In this document: in pieces, positions 24,732-32,539 of the stretch | Layout: each line of letters begins with the position of its first letter | How positions within the stretch are numbered: position 1 is the stretch's first letter | NCBI RefSeq assembly: GCF_003201775.1 | Contig: NZ_QJJZ01000001.1 | Span: 443,233 to 507,232, forward strand | Reading direction: 5' to 3' | Length of the DNA stretch: 64,000 bases | Source: Arenibacter sp. ARW7G5Y1 | GTDB lineage: Bacteria; Bacteroidota; Bacteroidia; Flavobacteriales; Flavobacteriaceae | Made by a program: the position numbers and the translations under genes | Notes under the pieces: model-generated | What the model was told of the DNA's origin: nothing | Databases searched by the model: none | What the model saw: the letters and a program-made list of their open reading frames with translations, nothing else

Positions 24732-26269
24732 TGGAATTAACGGAAGCAGACAAAAAACAATTAGAAAAAAAAGGTATTTCTAAGGAAAAAGTTCTTGGTC
24801 AAATTGAAACATTTAAAGAGGGTATTCCTTTTGTGAGATTGGAAAAGGCCGCAGTGGTATCCGATGGAATTTCTAAATTTTCGGAGGCTGAGGAGCAAAA
24901 GTTTATAAAGAAATTTGAGGAGGCAAAAAAGAAGAAATCCCTTCTGAAATTTGTGCCGGCTTCAGGTGCTGCATCCCGAATGTTCAAGGCTATGTTCAAT
25001 TTTTTGGACACTTATGATCCCAAAGCTGAAAAATTTGACGCCTATTTGGACAGGACCAAGGATAAGGATGTTAAAGCCTTTTTTGATGGGTACAAAAAAT
25101 TCGCATTTTATTCCCTTATTCAAAATCGTATAGCTGGTAGAACAAGCTCCAAGGATGAGGAAAAGTACTTTTTTGTGCAGGAGATGCTATTGTCGGAAGG
25201 CTTGAATTTCGGATTTTACCCAAAAGGACTTTTACCCTTTCATGACTATGGACAATATACAGCTACGCCTTTCGAAGAACATTTAAAAGAGGCAGTTGCC
25301 TATGCACAGGTGAATAACGAGGCAAATCTACATTTTACCATTTCTGAGCAGCATGGAGAAATGTTTAACAAGGAATTTAAGACTGCCGGAGAGCGGGTGT
25401 CCAAGGATACCAAAACCTCCTTTACCGTAAATTACTCTTTCCAGAAACCCTCAACAGACACTATCGCGGTTACATTGGACAATAAGCCGTTCAGGAATTC
25501 CGATGGTTCACTGTTGTTTAGACCAGCTGGTCATGGCTCATTGATAGAGAACCTTAACGAGCAGGATGCGGATATTATTTTTATTAAGAATATCGATAAT
25601 GTGGTGGTTCCCAGATTCTCCAACGAGGTTGCCAAAAGTAAAAAGATATTGGCCGGACTGCTTTTGGAATTACAGGGCAAAGCTTTTGAATATGCCAAAA
25701 TATTGGATGGGGACAATTTAACTTCCGAAATTTTGGAAACTATAAAATTGTTTTTGGAACGGGATTTAAATGTTCGTTTTTCAGATAAATTCGGGGGGTT
25801 TAGTATTGGGCAGCAAATAGAAATTTTAAAGGATAAAATCAATCGTCCCATTCGCATTTGCGGTATGGTCAAGAATGAAGGCGAGCCAGGGGGCGGTCCA
25901 TTTTGGATAAAGGATGCCCATGATCATATTTCACTACAAATCATTGAATCTGCACAAGTAGATATGGATAATCCTGAACAGGTTGAAATCCTAAAGAATT
26001 CTACCCATTTTAACCCGGTAGATTTGGTCTGTGGGGTCAGAAATTATAAGGGAGAGAAATATAATTTGCTCAATTTTGTAGATGCCAAGCAAGGATTCAT
26101 TACGCAAAAAACCAAGGAGGGCAAGGACCTAAAGGCTTTGGAGCTTCCAGGTCTGTGGAACGGTGCCATGGCCTTTTGGAATACTATTTTTGTTGAGGTC
26201 CCCTTGGTGACCTTCAATCCTGTAAAAACGGTAAACGACCTTCAGAAACCTGCCCACCAGGTAAAATAG
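24731..26269 (+). CDS. DUF4301 protein
   Basis: 512-residue cytoplasmic protein matching the Bacteroidota DUF4301 family, with the early motif VPASGAASRMFKAMFNFLDT near residue 75, KGLLPFHDYG near 165, FRPAGHGSLIENLNEQDADI near 260 and a C-terminal GGGPFWI. The LFRPAGHG and GAASRM blocks recall nucleotide-sugar or phosphosugar enzymes, but no activity is established. It shares one base with the NR kinase gene, so a role tied to NAD salvage or nucleotide metabolism is a guess from context. The spacer after it, to 26544, carries palindromes described separately. Confidence 0.85.
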   Translation: MELTEADKKQLEKKGISKEKVLGQIETFKEGIPFVRLEKAAVVSDGISKFSEAEEQKFIKKFEEAKKKKSLLKFVPASGAASRMFKAMFNFLDTYDPKAEKFDAYLDRTKDKDVKAFFDGYKKFAFYSLIQNRIAGRTSSKDEEKYFFVQEMLLSEGLNFGFYPKGLLPFHDYGQYTATPFEEHLKEAVAYAQVNNEANLHFTISEQHGEMFNKEFKTAGERVSKDTKTSFTVNYSFQKPSTDTIAVTLDNKPFRNSDGSLLFRPAGHGSLIENLNEQDADIIFIKNIDNVVVPRFSNEVAKSKKILAGLLLELQGKAFEYAKILDGDNLTSEILETIKLFLERDLNVRFSDKFGGFSIGQQIEILKDKINRPIRICGMVKNEGEPGGGPFWIKDAHDHISLQIIESAQVDMDNPEQVEILKNSTHFNPVDLVCGVRNYKGEKYNLLNFVDAKQGFITQKTKEGKDLKALELPGLWNGAMAFWNTIFVEVPLVTFNPVKTVNDLQKPAHQVK

Positions 26270-26348
26270 ATTTGCGGTCAACATTTTGGATCATCATCCA
26301 CTTTTTGTCTAGCTGGTTTTCCATTGTAAACATATATCAGGTATTGTA

Positions 26349-26402
26349 CCCAAAAAGTGTATAATTTTTATACACTTTTTGGGATGCTATACATAATTAT
26401 AC
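26349..26402. promoter_or_regulatory. 35-bp perfect palindrome plus TATAC repeats upstream of the first PepSY-like gene
   Basis: CCCAAAAAGTGTATA 26349-26363 and its complement at 26369-26383 are perfect 15-bp arms around a 5-base centre. Two TATAC steps follow at 26388-26392 and 26398-26402. It lies 80-130 bases before the GG promoter element of the next gene, the usual distance for an NtrC-type activator site. It may also end DUF4301 transcripts, since a T run follows the stem. Confidence 0.65.
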
Positions 26403-26479
26403 ATTCCCCATAGATGGCAACAATGCCGTAAACATCTGATTTTAAACATATTGAAAATGTAATTGTTTAAATATATAAG

Positions 26480-26500
26480 TTGGCACAATTTTCCTTCTTT
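26480..26500 (+). promoter_or_regulatory. GG-type (sigma-54-like) promoter candidate 1
   Basis: TTGGCACAATTTTCC begins at 26480. TGGCAC is a full match to the -24 half of sigma-54 promoters, but the -12 half is weak (TCC instead of TTGC). It sits 60 bases before the PepSY-like start and aligns with similar TTGG elements before the two paralogues. Confidence 0.4.
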
Positions 26501-26544
26501 GTTCTGTGAGAAAAAAATTAGTATTTACACAAAACACAAGAGAT

Positions 26545-26856
26545 ATGAAAAACGATATGAAAAGCCTGGTTTTCGCCACAGCGTTGGCAATGGGAAGTCT
26601 AAGTCCAGTTTTGGCATCCCCTCCAATATTTCACGATGGGATTATGGAAGTAATAATTGCTCAAGAATTTACTGAAATAGACCTTGATCAATTGCCGGAT
26701 ACCATCAGAAAAGCCTTGGAAAAAGATCATGCAGGTGCTGTGATAAACAAGGCATATGTAAATGAGGAAGCTGAATATAAATTGGAGGTTACTTTTTCGG
26801 ACGGAACCAATTCCGAATTATACGCTGATGCCGAAGGTAACTGGATTGATATGTAA
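26545..26856 (+). CDS. Small secreted PepSY-like protein, paralogue 1
   Basis: 103 residues from ATG 26545 (MKNDMKSLVFATALAMGSLS). The upstream GTG at 26506 would add a charged leader before the signal peptide. After cleavage near residue 25-38 a single PepSY-like unit remains: DQLPDTIRKALEKDHAGAVI, then KAYVNEEAEYKLEVTFSDG and a final YADAEGNWIDM. The same plan recurs in the next two genes. PepSY-like domains are small periplasmic inhibitor or sensor modules, and the function here is unknown. It is followed by its own terminator, so each paralogue is a separate transcription unit. Confidence 0.8.
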   Translation: MKNDMKSLVFATALAMGSLSPVLASPPIFHDGIMEVIIAQEFTEIDLDQLPDTIRKALEKDHAGAVINKAYVNEEAEYKLEVTFSDGTNSELYADAEGNWIDM

Positions 26857-26893
26857 GACGTTGAAAAAGAGAATTGTATAATTATGTTGGATT

Positions 26894-26921
26894 AAAAGGG
26901 CTACCGTAAGGTGGCCCTTTT
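26894..26921 (+). terminator. Terminator after PepSY-like paralogue 1
   Basis: AAAAGGGC 26894-26901 pairs with GCCCTTTT 26913-26920, with an inner ACC/GGT stem. The spacer from here to 27110 shows no gene. Confidence 0.85.
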
Positions 26922-27138
26922 GCGTTTATAAGGGAACCAGCGCCTCCAAACTCTTTAGTTTTATAGAGGAAGAAGGGTGTTACTGCTGCCAATTATAGTT
27001 TCCATTATAGTGATAACCTATGCTATATTAAGCTTATTGTGTTTTTAGGCCTATAAGGTTCTTTTTAAGTATTTTCAGGGTACTGCCCTCTCATTTACCC
27101 AATAGCGTAGGTGTGTATTTTTAACACAATTGAAAGGC

Positions 27139-27158
27139 TGTATACCCAGTATTACACA
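27139..27158. promoter_or_regulatory. GTGTA/TACAC-type site upstream of paralogue 2
   Basis: TGTATACCCAGTATTACACA is an imperfect dyad (TGTA...TACA arms) 70-90 bases before the GG promoter element. A second partial dyad, GTGTATTTTTAACACA, lies at about 27113-27128. Half-sites are the same as in the palindrome before paralogue 1. Confidence 0.45.
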
Positions 27159-27225
27159 GTATCATTACTATAGTATTACTTCTTTAAGTTGTTGATAATG
27201 AGTTAAATGAAATGTTGTATTGATT

Positions 27226-27242
27226 TTGGTATCGTTTTTTCA
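27226..27242 (+). promoter_or_regulatory. GG-type (sigma-54-like) promoter candidate 2
   Basis: TTGGTATCGTTTTTTCA. It shares 14 of 17 positions with TTGGTATCATATTTTCA before paralogue 3. Against the general sigma-54 consensus TGGCACG-N4-TTGCA it keeps TGG, the A, the spacing and the final CA, but lacks the G of GC. The predicted leader is about 22 bases. Confidence 0.45.
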
Positions 27243-27274
27243 TTTGGTAATGGTATAATTATAAAATTGGAATC

Positions 27275-27577
27275 ATGAGAAAGCTATTTTTTGGAATTGC
27301 ATTATCAATAACAAGTTTAACCGCCTGTGCGCAGGAGAACAAAGTAGTAAAGGGGGCTGTTATGGAAATGAGCGTAGCCCAAGATAAGTTCTCCGAAATA
27401 AGTAGGGCAGAACTGCCAGAAGCAGTAATAAAGGCAATAGATACTTATTATCCTTCTGCTGTAATAGGTAGGGCCTACGTGAATAACTCCCAACAATTTA
27501 GGTTGGATATAACTTTGAAGGAAGGCAAGAGTGGTACTATATATGCAGATAAGGATGGGGATTGGATTGAAAGATAG
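27275..27577 (+). CDS. Small secreted PepSY-like protein, paralogue 2
   Basis: 100 residues starting MRKLFFGIALSITSLTACAQ. The signal peptide ends in LTACAQ, so it may be a lipoprotein (Cys 18) rather than freely secreted as paralogue 3 is. The mature part holds the same unit: ELPEAVIKAIDTYYPSAVIG, then RAYVNNSQQFRLDITLKEG and YADKDGDWIER. About half of the residues match paralogue 3. It lies between two terminators with its own promoter candidate. Confidence 0.8.
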   Translation: MRKLFFGIALSITSLTACAQENKVVKGAVMEMSVAQDKFSEISRAELPEAVIKAIDTYYPSAVIGRAYVNNSQQFRLDITLKEGKSGTIYADKDGDWIER

Positions 27578-27614
27578 TAAAGGTTTGTATAGATATTATT
27601 GGTATGACCAATGA

Positions 27615-27648
27615 AAAAAATGGGATCGTCTGAACGATTCCATTTTTT
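27615..27648 (+). terminator. Terminator after PepSY-like paralogue 2
   Basis: AAAAAATGG and CCATTTTTT form the outer stem, ATCGT/ACGAT the inner one, loop CTGA. Nothing else is seen in the spacer up to 27810. Confidence 0.85.
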
Positions 27649-27810
27649 GTTTCGGGAACCTTAAAAGGCCAATTCCCATATTCAAATTAGCTCTATTTAT
27701 TTGATTGACGGCTTTACGAAGGGGGTCACAGGCTTAAGAATTCTCTTTGTGGATTTAAACAGGATGTGGAAGACGGAGTGTTTAGTTTTTACCCAATAAA
27801 AAAGAACGAT

Positions 27811-27853
27811 ATACAAAATTACACAGGTCTTAATTTCTAGTGTATTTTGTAAT
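27811..27853. promoter_or_regulatory. Paired GTGTA/TACAC sites upstream of paralogue 3
   Basis: ATACAAAATTACAC at 27811-27824 and GTGTATTTTGTAAT at 27840-27853 are near-mirror copies of one motif, facing each other, 50-95 bases before the TTGG promoter element. They share half-sites with the dyads before paralogues 1 and 2. Confidence 0.45.
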
Positions 27854-27900
27854 CATTTAAAAAACAGTTGTTTGTGTTTAAATCTAGCGCGAATTTTATT

Positions 27901-27917
27901 TTGGTATCATATTTTCA
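27901..27917 (+). promoter_or_regulatory. GG-type (sigma-54-like) promoter candidate 3
   Basis: TTGGTATCATATTTTCA, nearly the same as the element before paralogue 2 and at a similar distance from the start codon (42 against 47 bases from GG to ATG). Confidence 0.45.
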
Positions 27918-27944
27918 ATAGGTATAACAAGTTTAACTATTAAA

Positions 27945-28256
27945 ATGAAAATCATGAAAAAATTATTTTTTGTAGCAGTATTATCATTCGGAAGTCTAAC
28001 CGCATTTGCCAATGGCGGAGGGAACGTAGCTCTTGAAGCAACACAGACCGCAATAGCTCAGGACGACTTCTCTGAAATAGAGGCAAGTGATTTACCTGAA
28101 GCGGTTACAACAGCTGTTTCCAAGGAATATCCTTCTGGGACCATCAGTAAGGCTTATGTGAACAAGCAGGAGCAATATAAGTTGGAAGTAACCTTGGAAG
28201 ACGGTACTACAGGAACCTTGTATGCAGATAAAGATGGTAACTGGATAGAACTATAG
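27945..28256 (+). CDS. Small secreted PepSY-like protein, paralogue 3
   Basis: 103 residues; ATG 27945 (MKIMKKLFFVAVLSFGSLTA) or the second ATG at 27954. The signal peptide is cleaved after LTAFA. The mature protein carries ASDLPEAVTTAVSKEYPSGT, KAYVNKQEQYKLEVTLEDG and YADKDGNWIEL. It is the best-conserved of the three and lies directly before the sigma-54 activator gene, though a strong terminator separates them. Confidence 0.82.
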   Translation: MKIMKKLFFVAVLSFGSLTAFANGGGNVALEATQTAIAQDDFSEIEASDLPEAVTTAVSKEYPSGTISKAYVNKQEQYKLEVTLEDGTTGTLYADKDGNWIEL

Positions 28257-28298
28257 TAAAACCTGAATTATTTGTTTTGTATCAAGTAGGTTTGGTAA

Positions 28299-28336
28299 GA
28301 GGGGGATTGTTTTAAACAATCCCCCTTCTTTTTTAT
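28299..28336 (+). terminator. Strong terminator between PepSY-like paralogue 3 and the activator gene
   Basis: AGGGGGATTGTTT and AAACAATCCCCCT pair perfectly from 28300 to 28326, followed by TCTTTTTT. Confidence 0.93.
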
Positions 28337-28406
28337 GAAAATTTTTAAAGGCAACTAACTTTCTTATGGTATTTTTACTATCCAATGTAAATTGTAAAAG
28401 AAAGGT

Positions 28407-29765
28407 ATGCCCAAACTCCTTATCATTGAAGATGACGCCGCTTTTTGTCAAATGCTTCAAAAATTCCTGATTAGAAACGGATACGATGTAGACGTTAGTT
28501 TTACGGCACAGGATGCCAAAACCAAATTCAAGGCAAGCGCCTATAACCTAGTGCTGACAGATTTACGGCTCCCCAATTATGACGGGCTGCAATTGTTGTC
28601 CGATATCAAGGAGGTAAATCCAAAGACACAGGTTATTGTAATGACGGGTTATGCGGAGGTAGGTTCTGCCGTGGAGGCCATGAAAAAAGGGGCCTACGAC
28701 TATATTTCGAAACCCTTTACTCCTGAGGAAATTTTAATGCAGATTAAAAGCGCCTTAAGCCAAGAGACCAAGCTGCAGCTGGATAATACCCCAAAAGAAA
28801 GCCTTAAGGTTGAAAGTGGGGAAGATGGGACCCAGGACCATAGGGTTGTCGTTGGCATAAGTGAGGCTTCCAAAAAATTGCACGAGTACATTAAGTTGGT
28901 GGCCCCAACGGACATGTCCGTTCTAATTACAGGGGAAAGTGGAACTGGAAAGGAAGTTACGGCAAGGGCCATTCACGACAATAGCAAACGGACGGCACAC
29001 AATTTTGTGGCGGTAGACTGTGGAGCCATTCCCAAAGAAATAGCGACCAGTGAATTTTTTGGGCATGTTAAAGGTAGCTTTACCGGAGCCGTGGAGGATA
29101 AGAAGGGGCATTTTGAAGCCGCCAACGGTGGTACTTTGTTTTTGGATGAAATAGGGAATCTCTCTTATGAAAACCAAATACAGTTGTTAAGGGCCTTACA
29201 GGAAAGAAAAATTAAAAGAGTAGGCAGCAACAAGGAGATAGAGGTAGATATCCGAATTGTGACGGCCACTAACGAAGACTTGACAGAGGCTGTTGAAAAC
29301 GGTAGTTTTAGGGAAGATCTTTTTCACAGGATCAACGAATTTTCTGTGGAAATACCTTCTTTGGAGGAACGTTATGAGGACCTGCCACTTTTCGCAGATT
29401 TCTTTTTGAGAAAGGCCAACCAATCCCTAGGAAAAAAGGTAAAAGGTTTTTCTGAGGATGTGGAGGATATATTTAAGCAATATCATTGGCCCGGAAATCT
29501 ACGGGAATTACAGAATGTGATAAAAAGGGCGGTTTTGTTGACAAGCGGGGATTTGGTGGAGAAAGGTGCCCTGCCTAAAGAAGTATATCGGAGCAAGGAA
29601 AACAATGTCAAAGTTGATAACTTTTCCAAGGCGGATTATGAGAAGGAACAAATAGTAAAGGCCTTAAAGCAATCAAATTTCAATAAGTCCAAAGCGGCCA
29701 AATTGCTCCAGATTACGAGAAAAACGCTCTATAATAAAATTAATCACTACAATTTGGACTTGTAG
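28407..29765 (+). CDS. NtrC-family sigma-54-dependent response regulator
   Basis: 452 residues in three domains: receiver (1-120, phospho-acceptor D52 in VLTDLRLP, conserved K in ISKPFTPEE), AAA+ ATPase (about 150-375, Walker A GESGTGKE at 176-183, sigma-54 contact loop GSFTGA at 223-228, Walker B GGTLFLDEIG near 240) and a Fis-type helix-turn-helix at the C-terminus (NKSKAAKLLQITRKTLYNKI). The intact GxFTGA loop says it drives sigma-54 RNA polymerase. Its stop overlaps the end of the convergent hybrid kinase by 26 bases. The three upstream PepSY-like genes with GG-type promoters and shared dyads are its most obvious local targets (inference). Confidence 0.93.
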   Translation: MPKLLIIEDDAAFCQMLQKFLIRNGYDVDVSFTAQDAKTKFKASAYNLVLTDLRLPNYDGLQLLSDIKEVNPKTQVIVMTGYAEVGSAVEAMKKGAYDYISKPFTPEEILMQIKSALSQETKLQLDNTPKESLKVESGEDGTQDHRVVVGISEASKKLHEYIKLVAPTDMSVLITGESGTGKEVTARAIHDNSKRTAHNFVAVDCGAIPKEIATSEFFGHVKGSFTGAVEDKKGHFEAANGGTLFLDEIGNLSYENQIQLLRALQERKIKRVGSNKEIEVDIRIVTATNEDLTEAVENGSFREDLFHRINEFSVEIPSLEERYEDLPLFADFFLRKANQSLGKKVKGFSEDVEDIFKQYHWPGNLRELQNVIKRAVLLTSGDLVEKGALPKEVYRSKENNVKVDNFSKADYEKEQIVKALKQSNFNKSKAAKLLQITRKTLYNKINHYNLDL

Positions 29766-32211
29766 TCAAATACGATTTAATGGCCAGGATCAATACGGTG
29801 GACTTATTAAGAAGGTCCCTGTAGGTCTGCTTTAGCACTTTAGGTGGTATTTGGCCTATTTCCAAAATTTCCAGTTGTTCCAAGATGGGAATAATTTCGG
29901 TACTATTCAATTGGCGGAACATAGGTAGCATTCGATGTGATATATTGTTGATCTGCCCGTAGTCCATAGCCTCTACCGCCCATTTCAATTTTTCCATATT
30001 GGTTTCGGTGTCGGTAATAAAGGTCCGTAAAACATCGGCTATTCCCTCCTCATCATCACCTAAAAAGGAGGAGATGACCCCCAAATGGAATAAGATGGAG
30101 CCGGAGGTAATATTCGGTTTGATCTTTTTCTCGGTATTTTGCTGAATCACCTTGGGAAACAAGGCGGAAATTACCTTTACCAAAGCTTCCTTGGTAAAGG
30201 GCTTTTGTAGTATATCCGTAAAACCTGCTTTATGATACTCCTCCTTGCCCAAATCCTTTCTGCCGGTCATGGCTACTACAGGTTGTCCGGCATAATGTGA
30301 ATAGGTGCCGTTTTGTAACTCTCCCAAGACTTCAAAACCCGTAATGTTCGGCATTTGTATATCGGTCAAAACCATGTCGTAGGGCAGCTCCCCGCGTTTT
30401 GAAATTTCATAAAAATTATTGTAGATATGGGTTGCGAAACCCAAATGTTGACAGACTTCCTTGAGCAGTTTAAGCATAGCAGGGTCGTCATCAATGATAA
30501 GGAGGGCTAACTTGACCCTTGGGTTTATTTCAATTTTCGTGGGAGTATTCAAAGGTTTTGTTGATATTTCCAGTGGAATTTCAACCGAAAATGTACTTCC
30601 TTTATTCTCCTCGCTCTGAAGACTTATTGCTCCTCCCAAAAGTTCGGTGAGTTTCTTTGAGATAGTGAGTCCTAGTCCATAGCCACCATATTTCTTATCC
30701 ATGTGGTCCTCCGCTTGGGTGAACTCTTTAAAAATGTGTTCTTGTTTCTCTTTTTTAATACCTATGCCGGAATCTGCAACCTGAATTAAGATGTGGTAGT
30801 TCCCGTTTGCCTCGCTTATTACCTTAGCATCAATTTTTACGAAACCTTCATTGGTAAATTTATAGGCATTGCCGATAAGGTTGGTCAATATTTGTCTTAT
30901 CCGAAAAGGATCCCCCAAAACGGGATTGTTCAATTTACCATCTATATTTACAATGAGTTCCAAGGGTTTCTTTAAATGAATTTCCTTGAGGTTTTCGGAA
31001 GTTTCACGGATAAGGTCCGAGAGTATAAATGCCGTCTTCTCTATTTTAATTTTTCCTGCCTCCAATTTGGAAAAATCCAATAGATCGTTTACTAAGCTAT
31101 CCACATATTTTGATGCGGATTTTACATTCTTTAAATAAGAAACCTGTTTGCCGGTAAGACCGGTACTTTCCATAAGTTCGGAATAACCGGTAATGGTATT
31201 TAAGGGGGTGCGAAGGTCATGGCTGACCGTAGAAATCAATTGCTCCCGACTCTTTAAAAGGGATTCTGAAAATTTCTTTTCCTTTTCCAATTGTTGCCTA
31301 TATAACTGTACTTTCCAATAATCTTTGGTGATCAAAAAAGTAAAAAGTCCCACAATCGCTAAACCAAGTAAGCTTGCAAAACCTGCCACACGTAGGCTTC
31401 TTTTTAGGGCAGTTTGTTTTTTGAGGTTGTCATTATAGGATTTGGTGATTACTTCCTGTTCAAAGGCAGAAATAATACTTCTAAGCTGTTGTGAAATTTC
31501 CAGATCGGCCCTGCTTAATTGATATTCTTTCTGCGCTACCGAGCGGAGGTTTTTGGTGTTGCTCTGTTTGGCCTCGGCCAAAAGCGACTTGGATACTGTT
31601 AATACTGAATCTACCTGCTGTGAAACTTGAACGTTATTGGTGTCTTTTGGGACATTTTCACTAAGGTATTCGGCCCATTTTTTTATTGTATTCTGTGCAT
31701 CCGGGGGCAGGTCCAAATAGTTGGGATTAAGGCTCTCCGGAGTTATTTTTCCAAGAGACTCCTCTATTTTACTGAATTCCTTTAAGGCATTGTCTATAGA
31801 ATTGTTGGCTTCACTTTTTCTTTTTAATCTTAGGAGTTCGTTGCTGTTGAATACCTTTTTTTTAAGAAGTCCTTGAACACTATCCAGCATTCCTTTTTGA
31901 TAGTCACTATCCGTTAGGAGTTTTAGCGAGTCTATGGTGACAAAAATGGAATCTATTTTTTGGGCATAGGCCGTAAAGCTTTTTGGGGTCTTTTTTTGGA
32001 GGGCCAATTTAGAGAGACTCTCCGCCTCATATAGGTCTGTAAGAAGGGAACCGGTTTTAAGTAATTTGGCATCGTTTTCCGTGGCGGTGTCCGTAGATAC
32101 AAATACCTTTATTTCAGAAAATATAAAATAGGCCACTACAAGGGTCAAAATCCCGAGCATTAGGTAGCTGAACATGATTTTAAAGGTAAATTTGTTCTTT
32201 GTTTTATTCAT
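29740..32211 (-). CDS. Hybrid histidine kinase with receiver and HPt domains
   Basis: 823 residues. A membrane segment at about 12-32 and another at 274-295 enclose a mostly helical periplasmic sensor of about 240 residues. Then come a HisKA domain (H331 in VSHDLRTPLNT), an HATPase domain (GNAYKFTNEG, DSGIGIKKE, YGLGLTISKKL), a receiver (D617 in VLTDIQMP) and a C-terminal HPt domain (H759 in NNISHRMLPM). The four-step chain His-Asp-His can pass phosphate to a separate regulator, most likely the adjacent NtrC-type protein. The genes converge with a 26-base overlap, so they are not cotranscribed. The ligand is unknown. Confidence 0.92.
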   Translation of the reverse strand: MNKTKNKFTFKIMFSYLMLGILTLVVAYFIFSEIKVFVSTDTATENDAKLLKTGSLLTDLYEAESLSKLALQKKTPKSFTAYAQKIDSIFVTIDSLKLLTDSDYQKGMLDSVQGLLKKKVFNSNELLRLKRKSEANNSIDNALKEFSKIEESLGKITPESLNPNYLDLPPDAQNTIKKWAEYLSENVPKDTNNVQVSQQVDSVLTVSKSLLAEAKQSNTKNLRSVAQKEYQLSRADLEISQQLRSIISAFEQEVITKSYNDNLKKQTALKRSLRVAGFASLLGLAIVGLFTFLITKDYWKVQLYRQQLEKEKKFSESLLKSREQLISTVSHDLRTPLNTITGYSELMESTGLTGKQVSYLKNVKSASKYVDSLVNDLLDFSKLEAGKIKIEKTAFILSDLIRETSENLKEIHLKKPLELIVNIDGKLNNPVLGDPFRIRQILTNLIGNAYKFTNEGFVKIDAKVISEANGNYHILIQVADSGIGIKKEKQEHIFKEFTQAEDHMDKKYGGYGLGLTISKKLTELLGGAISLQSEENKGSTFSVEIPLEISTKPLNTPTKIEINPRVKLALLIIDDDPAMLKLLKEVCQHLGFATHIYNNFYEISKRGELPYDMVLTDIQMPNITGFEVLGELQNGTYSHYAGQPVVAMTGRKDLGKEEYHKAGFTDILQKPFTKEALVKVISALFPKVIQQNTEKKIKPNITSGSILFHLGVISSFLGDDEEGIADVLRTFITDTETNMEKLKWAVEAMDYGQINNISHRMLPMFRQLNSTEIIPILEQLEILEIGQIPPKVLKQTYRDLLNKSTVLILAIKSYLTTSPNCSD

Positions 32212-32337
32212 TAATAATACCAGTTTTTACAGCTGTTATCCTAATGTACGGATTTCAAGTCCGGTTGGTCTATAAATAATAGTTAATTATTTATCTCTTT
32301 TTATTATGAAATTAGATTGGTGGTATGTAAATTTGCG

Positions 32338-32424
32338 CCCGTCTCAAAGGGGTGCTTGTTAGGTCAGGCTGAGATTATACCCAAGGAACCTGGGCAGGTA
32401 ATGCTGCCAAGGGATGCGAAAATC
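32338..32424 (+). promoter_or_regulatory. TPP riboswitch (THI element)
   Basis: The conserved blocks are present in order: GGGGTGC at 32349-32355, GGCTGAGA 32367-32373 region, ACCC and GAACCTG near 32381-32393, then GGTAATGCTGCC and AAGGGATGCG. This is the thiamine pyrophosphate aptamer. It lies about 115 bases before the TonB receptor, which it should switch off when thiamine is plentiful. Confidence 0.93.
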
Positions 32425-32539
32425 GCGTTTTGGAATTTCCAACGTTTTATTTTCGATGCAATTTTGTAATCGGAAAAAAACAAAAATCAATTTTTAACAA
32501 GAATAATAGCCCCTTTTATTCGTAACAAATGTATTACGG

